This document shows, piece after piece, positions 6,295 through 9,507 of a stretch of DNA of 9,507 bases; positions within the stretch are counted from its first letter, which is position 1; every line of letters begins with the position of its first letter. Position numbers and translations under genes: made by a program. The notes beneath the pieces are model-generated. The model was not told where the DNA came from, searched no databases, and was given only the letters and a program-made list of their open reading frames with translations. The stretch covers positions 1 through 9,507 of the forward strand of contig JACREA010000110.1 in assembly GCA_016218465.1 (NCBI GenBank). The letters are read 5' to 3'. The DNA comes from Nitrosomonadales bacterium. Its GTDB lineage: Bacteria > Pseudomonadota > Gammaproteobacteria > Burkholderiales > Gallionellaceae.

Positions 6295-7566
6295 ATGTTG
6301 TTGCGCGCATTTCAGAGCGTGGTTGGAATATTGTTTTTGGCTCACGTATCAGTGGTGAGCGCTGAAATGACTATCGAAATCATCGGCGCTGGTGAAAATC
6401 AGGTTCCGGTCGCGATCGTACCGTTCGGCGGGGACGGCAAACTGGCTCAAGCCATTAAGGATGTCATGGTGGGCGATTTGCTGCGCAGCGGATTGTTTCG
6501 CACGGTCGGTTCGGGGGGAATATCTCCGCATGTGCCTGCCGAAGTCAGCTACCCGGATTGGCAGGCGCGCGGCGCGGAAGCGCTGGTGATAGGCACGGTT
6601 GCCGCCAAAGCCAATGGGCGCACGGAAGCGCGTTTTCAATTGCTGGACGTGGTCAAGCAGACGAAATTGATCGATCTGGCAGTTTCGGCGGACGATATTC
6701 AGATGCGCGCCATCGGCCATCGAATAGCGGATCTGGTTTATGAAAAATTAACAGGCGACAAGGGGGTGTTCAACACTCGTATTGCCTATGTGAACCGGAT
6801 TGGTCAAAAGTACAATTTGATAGTGGCGGATTGCGACGGGTACAACGAGCAAATCGTACTTTCGCAAAACGATCTGATAATGTCTCCTGCGTGGTCGCCG
6901 GATGGCAGTCATCTTGCTTATGTGAGTTTTGAGACCGGTCACGCAGTGGTATATGTGCAGTCTCTGTACACCGGGCAACGCAAAGTTCTGGCGGATTTTG
7001 AGGGCAGTAACAGCGCACCGGCATGGTCGCCGGATGGCAAGCAATTGGCGGTCGTGCTGACGCGTGATGGCAGTTCGCAGATTTATCTGGCTCGCCCGGA
7101 TGGTAGTGGAATTCGGCGTATTACCTTCAGCGACGGGATTGACACCGAGCCGAATTTCTCGCCGGATGGGCAATACCTGCTGTTCACCTCGGATCGCGGC
7201 GGAAGCCCGCAAATTTACCGTATGCCGGTGAAGGGCGGGATGGAACAGCGCATGACGTTTGGCGAGGGCAACAACTTTTCGCCGAGGCACAGCCCGGATG
7301 GCAAAGGTTTTGTGTACACACACTTCAGCAGTGGCAAGTTTTTCATCGCTACGCAGGATTTCAAGACCGAGCAGATGGAGATTCTGACAGAAGGCGGATG
7401 GGAGAAAAAACCCAGTTATGCGCCTAACGGCAAGCTTATTATGTTTGCCAGTGAGGGGCGTGGCCGTGGTATATTGGCAACCGTGTCCAGCGACGGTCGC
7501 GTCAAGCAGCGCATATTTTCTCAAAGCGGTGATGCACGTGAACCGGTGTGGGGACCATACCCGTAA
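6295..7566 (+). CDS. tolB: TolB, periplasmic beta-propeller of Tol-Pal
   Basis: The 423-residue protein starts with a Sec signal peptide, probably cut after residue 23 (VVSA/EM). The mature N-terminus holds the TolA-binding peptide, followed by an alpha/beta domain to about 160. Five PD40 propeller blades follow, marked by SPDG at 201, 245, 289 and 333 and APNG at 376, spaced 44, 44, 44 and 43 residues; the chain ends REPVWGPYP. TolB binds Pal and is released by TolA to let Pal move to the division site. Length is close to E. coli TolB (430). The start is fixed by AAAGGAG (6283-6289), six bases before the ATG and touching the tolA stop; only two bases separate the genes. Confidence 0.97.
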   Translation: MLLRAFQSVVGILFLAHVSVVSAEMTIEIIGAGENQVPVAIVPFGGDGKLAQAIKDVMVGDLLRSGLFRTVGSGGISPHVPAEVSYPDWQARGAEALVIGTVAAKANGRTEARFQLLDVVKQTKLIDLAVSADDIQMRAIGHRIADLVYEKLTGDKGVFNTRIAYVNRIGQKYNLIVADCDGYNEQIVLSQNDLIMSPAWSPDGSHLAYVSFETGHAVVYVQSLYTGQRKVLADFEGSNSAPAWSPDGKQLAVVLTRDGSSQIYLARPDGSGIRRITFSDGIDTEPNFSPDGQYLLFTSDRGGSPQIYRMPVKGGMEQRMTFGEGNNFSPRHSPDGKGFVYTHFSSGKFFIATQDFKTEQMEILTEGGWEKKPSYAPNGKLIMFASEGRGRGILATVSSDGRVKQRIFSQSGDAREPVWGPYP

Positions 7567-7596
7567 TTTGTCCTAACCCAAGCGAAAGGGGATGTC

Positions 7597-8142
7597 ATGA
7601 AGAAGCTTGTTATCAGTGTTGTGTTAGTGAGCTTGCTTGCAGCCTGTGCCAGCGAGAAACCTAAAGAAACTGTTTCCACTCCCAAGGCGGATGAACCTGT
7701 TGCCGCCGCACCGGTTGCTGAAACCCCGGCGGCTGTCGCTGCACCAGAAGTTGCGGAGACGGCGGCTCCCGCAGCTGTCGCTGAGATCGACCAGTTGAAT
7801 GACTCAAGCAGCATTCTGTCCAAGCGCAGCACCTACTACCCGTTCGATGTGTCAGCGGTGCAGGAGACCGACAAACCGCTGGTTCAAGCGCATGCAAAAT
7901 ATCTGAGCGAGCACCCTGAGCGCAACGTGCGCCTGGAAGGCAATTGCGATGAGCGCGGTAGCAACGAATACAACCTGGCTCTCGGTCAACGCCGTGCGGA
8001 TGGCGTGAAGAAAATGCTGATTCTGGGCGGCACGAAAGCCAGCCAGATTAAATCTGTCAGTTATGGCGAAGAAAAACCCAAAGCTACCGGGCACAATGAG
8101 GATTCCTGGAAGCAAAATCGCCGCACCGATATAGTTTATTGA
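7597..8142 (+). CDS. pal: Pal, peptidoglycan-associated outer-membrane lipoprotein
   Basis: The 181-residue precursor has a lipoprotein signal with lipobox LLAAC, giving lipidated Cys17. S19 follows at position +2, as expected for an outer-membrane lipoprotein. A long Ala/Pro/Glu/Val-rich linker (about 18-68) leads to an OmpA-like peptidoglycan-binding domain (about 75-181) with the motif GNCDERGSNEYNLALGQRRA (115-134), which contacts diaminopimelate. Cys117 replaces the more usual Thr or Ala in that motif. Pal anchors the outer membrane to the wall and is the receptor for TolB. The Shine-Dalgarno AAGGGGA (7586-7592) ends four bases before ATG 7597, stronger than those of its neighbours and fitting the high abundance of Pal. 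tolB ends 30 bases upstream. Confidence 0.97.
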   Translation: MKKLVISVVLVSLLAACASEKPKETVSTPKADEPVAAAPVAETPAAVAAPEVAETAAPAAVAEIDQLNDSSSILSKRSTYYPFDVSAVQETDKPLVQAHAKYLSEHPERNVRLEGNCDERGSNEYNLALGQRRADGVKKMLILGGTKASQIKSVSYGEEKPKATGHNEDSWKQNRRTDIVY

Positions 8143-8146
8143 AGCA

Positions 8147-8998
8147 GTGGCCGTGTTTAAACTGTGTGCCTTGATGTTGCTTGGTTTGTGTTTTGCCAAC
8201 CCCGCGCAAGCGGGGTTGTTTTCGGATGATGAAGCACGCAAGCAAATTGATGACGCGCGCAAGCAGATTCAGGATAACCGGAAAGAAACCCAGCAACTTG
8301 AAACGCGCCTCGATGCGCGTTTGAAAAAGCTTGAAGATGCGAACAAAAACCTGGAAGATACGAACAACCGGCAAACCAAATCCATGCTGGATTTGCAGGG
8401 ACAGATCGAAGTGCTGAGCAGCGAAATCCGCAAGCTGCGCGGACAGAATGAAGAGTTGGCACACGGCCTGGGGGAAGCCGAGAAGCGCGCAAAAGATTTT
8501 TATGTGGATCTGGATTCGCGCTTGCGGCATTTTGAATCCCTGGAGGAAACTGCCAAGATTGAGGTCGTTCCGGCAAGCGGCATTTCTCCTGCAGACACTG
8601 TTTCAGCTGACCCGTCCGACCCTGCTATCGAGAACCGTGCCTTTGAGTCTGCCTACGGTTTGTTCAAGGATGGCCGTCACGCAAACGCGGTCAAGGCATT
8701 TCATGAATTCCTTGATAAATATCCCGATTCGGTACATGTTCCCAACGCGATATATTGGTTGGGGAGTGCAAAGTTTGCGCTAAAGGATTACAAGGGCGCT
8801 CTGGATTATTACCAGAAATTATTGGATGTTTCACCAGCCACGCCAAAGGCTGCCGGGGTGATGCTCAATATTGCAGAATGCCAAAAAGAGTTGAAACAAA
8901 AAGCGGCTTCCAAAAAAACGCTTAAACAACTTGTAGCCAAATATCCCACTAGCGAAGCTGCCGCCAGAGCCAAGAAACTGCTCGCTGCCACCAAGTAA
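8147..8998 (+). CDS. cpoB: CpoB (YbgF), periplasmic coordinator of Tol-Pal and peptidoglycan synthesis
   Basis: The 283-residue protein begins with a signal peptide probably cut after residue 22 (ANPAQA/GLF). A heptad-like coiled coil (about 27-133) trimerises in E. coli CpoB, then comes a short Pro/Ser linker and three TPR repeats (about 165-280, including YGLFKDGRHANAVKAFHEFL). In E. coli CpoB binds PBP1B and TolA to time wall synthesis with constriction. The gene follows pal by four bases. The best start is GTG 8147 (a second GTG is at 8153), since the next ATG (8174) would lose the charged N-terminus of the signal peptide. No good Shine-Dalgarno is seen, so coupling to pal translation is likely. 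A terminator-like hairpin lies across the signal-peptide codons. Confidence 0.93.
   Translation: MAVFKLCALMLLGLCFANPAQAGLFSDDEARKQIDDARKQIQDNRKETQQLETRLDARLKKLEDANKNLEDTNNRQTKSMLDLQGQIEVLSSEIRKLRGQNEELAHGLGEAEKRAKDFYVDLDSRLRHFESLEETAKIEVVPASGISPADTVSADPSDPAIENRAFESAYGLFKDGRHANAVKAFHEFLDKYPDSVHVPNAIYWLGSAKFALKDYKGALDYYQKLLDVSPATPKAAGVMLNIAECQKELKQKAASKKTLKQLVAKYPTSEAAARAKKLLAATK
8197..8222 (+). terminator. Terminator-like hairpin inside the cpoB signal-peptide codons
   Basis: CAACCCCGC (8197-8205) and GCGGGGTTG (8210-8218) pair perfectly over nine bases around the stable tetraloop GCAA, followed directly by TTTT (8219-8222). A G/C-rich stem with a short U run is the form of an intrinsic terminator, though the U run is short. 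It lies about 55 bases after the pal stop. It may act as an attenuator or define the 3' end of part of the pal mRNA; ribosomes translating cpoB would open it. The hairpin also encodes the signal-peptidase site, so coincidence through codon constraint is possible. Confidence 0.5.
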
Positions 8999-9003
8999 TC
9001 CGT

Positions 9004-9507
9004 ATGTCGAAAGTTGATTCGGAAGCGCAACTGCGCATCAGTGAGATTTTTTATTCCCTGCAAGGGGAGAGCCGTAATATTGGTTTGCCAACGGTATTCA
9101 TTCGTTTGACAGGCTGCCCTCTGCGTTGCACCTATTGCGATACGACCTATGCTTTCACGGGGGGGCAAAACATGAGCTTGGCAGAAATTCTTCGACAGGT
9201 TGCCGAATACACTCCGCGTTATGTGACCGTCACCGGTGGTGAACCGCTGGCGCAAAAAAAAAGCATTTCTTTGTTGAGCGCGTTGTGCAATGTTGGATAT
9301 GAAGTGTCTCTTGAAACAGGCGGTGCATTGGATATCAGCGAAGTGGATGAACGTGTGATGCGCGTGGTGGACATCAAAACACCGGCATCCGGCGAGGTTG
9401 ACAAGAATCGCTGGGAAAATTTGCCATTTCTGACCCGGCACGATGAAATCAAATTCGTGGTGTGCGACGAGAACGACTATCAGTGGGCCAAGCAAACCAT
9501 TCATCAG
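9004..9507 (+). CDS. queE: QueE, 7-carboxy-7-deazaguanine synthase (3' partial)
   Basis: The ORF opens at ATG 9004, five bases after the cpoB stop, and runs in frame to the window edge (168 codons). QueE is a radical-SAM enzyme that converts 6-carboxytetrahydropterin to 7-carboxy-7-deazaguanine in the queuosine pathway. The N-terminal RISEIFYSLQGES (11-23) is typical. The cluster-binding motif CPLRCTYC gives C38, C42 and C45, and GGEP (78-81) is the SAM-contact motif. SLETGGALD and DIKTP follow as in the family. The C-terminus, normally reaching about 210-225 residues, is outside the window; queC often follows. The Shine-Dalgarno is weak. The gene contains a G7 run (9159-9165) and an A9 run (9254-9262), both in frame as given. 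Confidence 0.95.
   Translation, partial: MSKVDSEAQLRISEIFYSLQGESRNIGLPTVFIRLTGCPLRCTYCDTTYAFTGGQNMSLAEILRQVAEYTPRYVTVTGGEPLAQKKSISLLSALCNVGYEVSLETGGALDISEVDERVMRVVDIKTPASGEVDKNRWENLPFLTRHDEIKFVVCDENDYQWAKQTIHQ
9159..9262 (+). repeat. Two homopolymer tracts (G7 and A9) inside queE
   Basis: Seven G residues at 9159-9165 and nine A residues at 9254-9262 lie within about 100 bases of coding sequence. Both are in frame here (Gly-Gly and Gln-Lys-Lys codons). Tracts of this length can promote slippage by polymerases and are also common sites of sequencing error. Confidence 0.6.

Noticed and set aside
6748..7524. 258-codon open frame on the - strand
   Set aside because: It is antisense to the tolB propeller repeats, and its repetitive composition follows from those repeats.
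8809..9504. 231-codon open frame on the - strand
   Set aside because: It spans cpoB and queE in reverse, both of which have clear motifs on the + strand; no ribosome binding site or domain supports it.

Overview
The window has a roughly balanced base composition and reads as a proteobacterial chromosome. The gene order ybgC-tolQ-tolR-tolA-tolB-pal-cpoB-queE is the conserved Tol-Pal cluster of beta- and gammaproteobacteria. The short TolA (254 residues) and queE directly after cpoB suggest a betaproteobacterium, perhaps of the Nitrosomonadales/Gallionella kind. That placement is inferred from memory of family features and was not searched.

Left part (1-3679): an accessory, defence-type cassette on the + strand. 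It starts with the last 68 codons of a probable DNA methyltransferase. This overlaps by 11 bases a complete 842-residue helicase-nuclease that looks like a type III restriction (Res) subunit, with a DEAH helicase core and a C-terminal PD-(D/E)XK nuclease. A 158-base gap follows, and it stays open in the Res frame for 55 codons after the Res amber stop. Then comes a DUF3800 protein of 264 residues with an excellent ribosome binding site. The methyltransferase and helicase-nuclease should form a restriction-modification pair; the DUF3800 protein is a possible third component of unknown role.

Middle (3680-4005): a 326-base stretch without a confident gene. It holds a 44-codon ORF of doubtful reality, a nested hairpin inside that ORF, a perfect 10-bp inverted repeat with a third half-site downstream, and only weak promoter-like sequence. 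It must separate the cassette from the envelope operon and probably carries the Tol-Pal control region.

Right part (4006-9507): a tightly packed envelope operon. YbgC is a thioesterase. TolQ and TolR form the inner-membrane, proton-driven motor; TolA transmits force across the periplasm; TolB and the lipoprotein Pal sit at the outer membrane and peptidoglycan; CpoB links the system to peptidoglycan synthesis during division. tolQ/tolR and tolR/tolA each overlap by ATGA. The last gene, queE (7-carboxy-7-deazaguanine synthase, a radical-SAM enzyme for queuosine), is open to the window end.

The most notable non-gene signal is a 9-bp perfect hairpin with a GCAA loop and a TTTT tail, lying inside the signal-peptide codons of cpoB about 55 bases after pal. 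It looks like an intragenic terminator or attenuator that could set the Pal:CpoB ratio. In Pseudomonas the known order is ruvCAB-ybgC-tolQRAB-pal-cpoB-queE-queC. By comparison, the restriction cassette here sits where ruvB would be expected, which suggests insertion at that junction.
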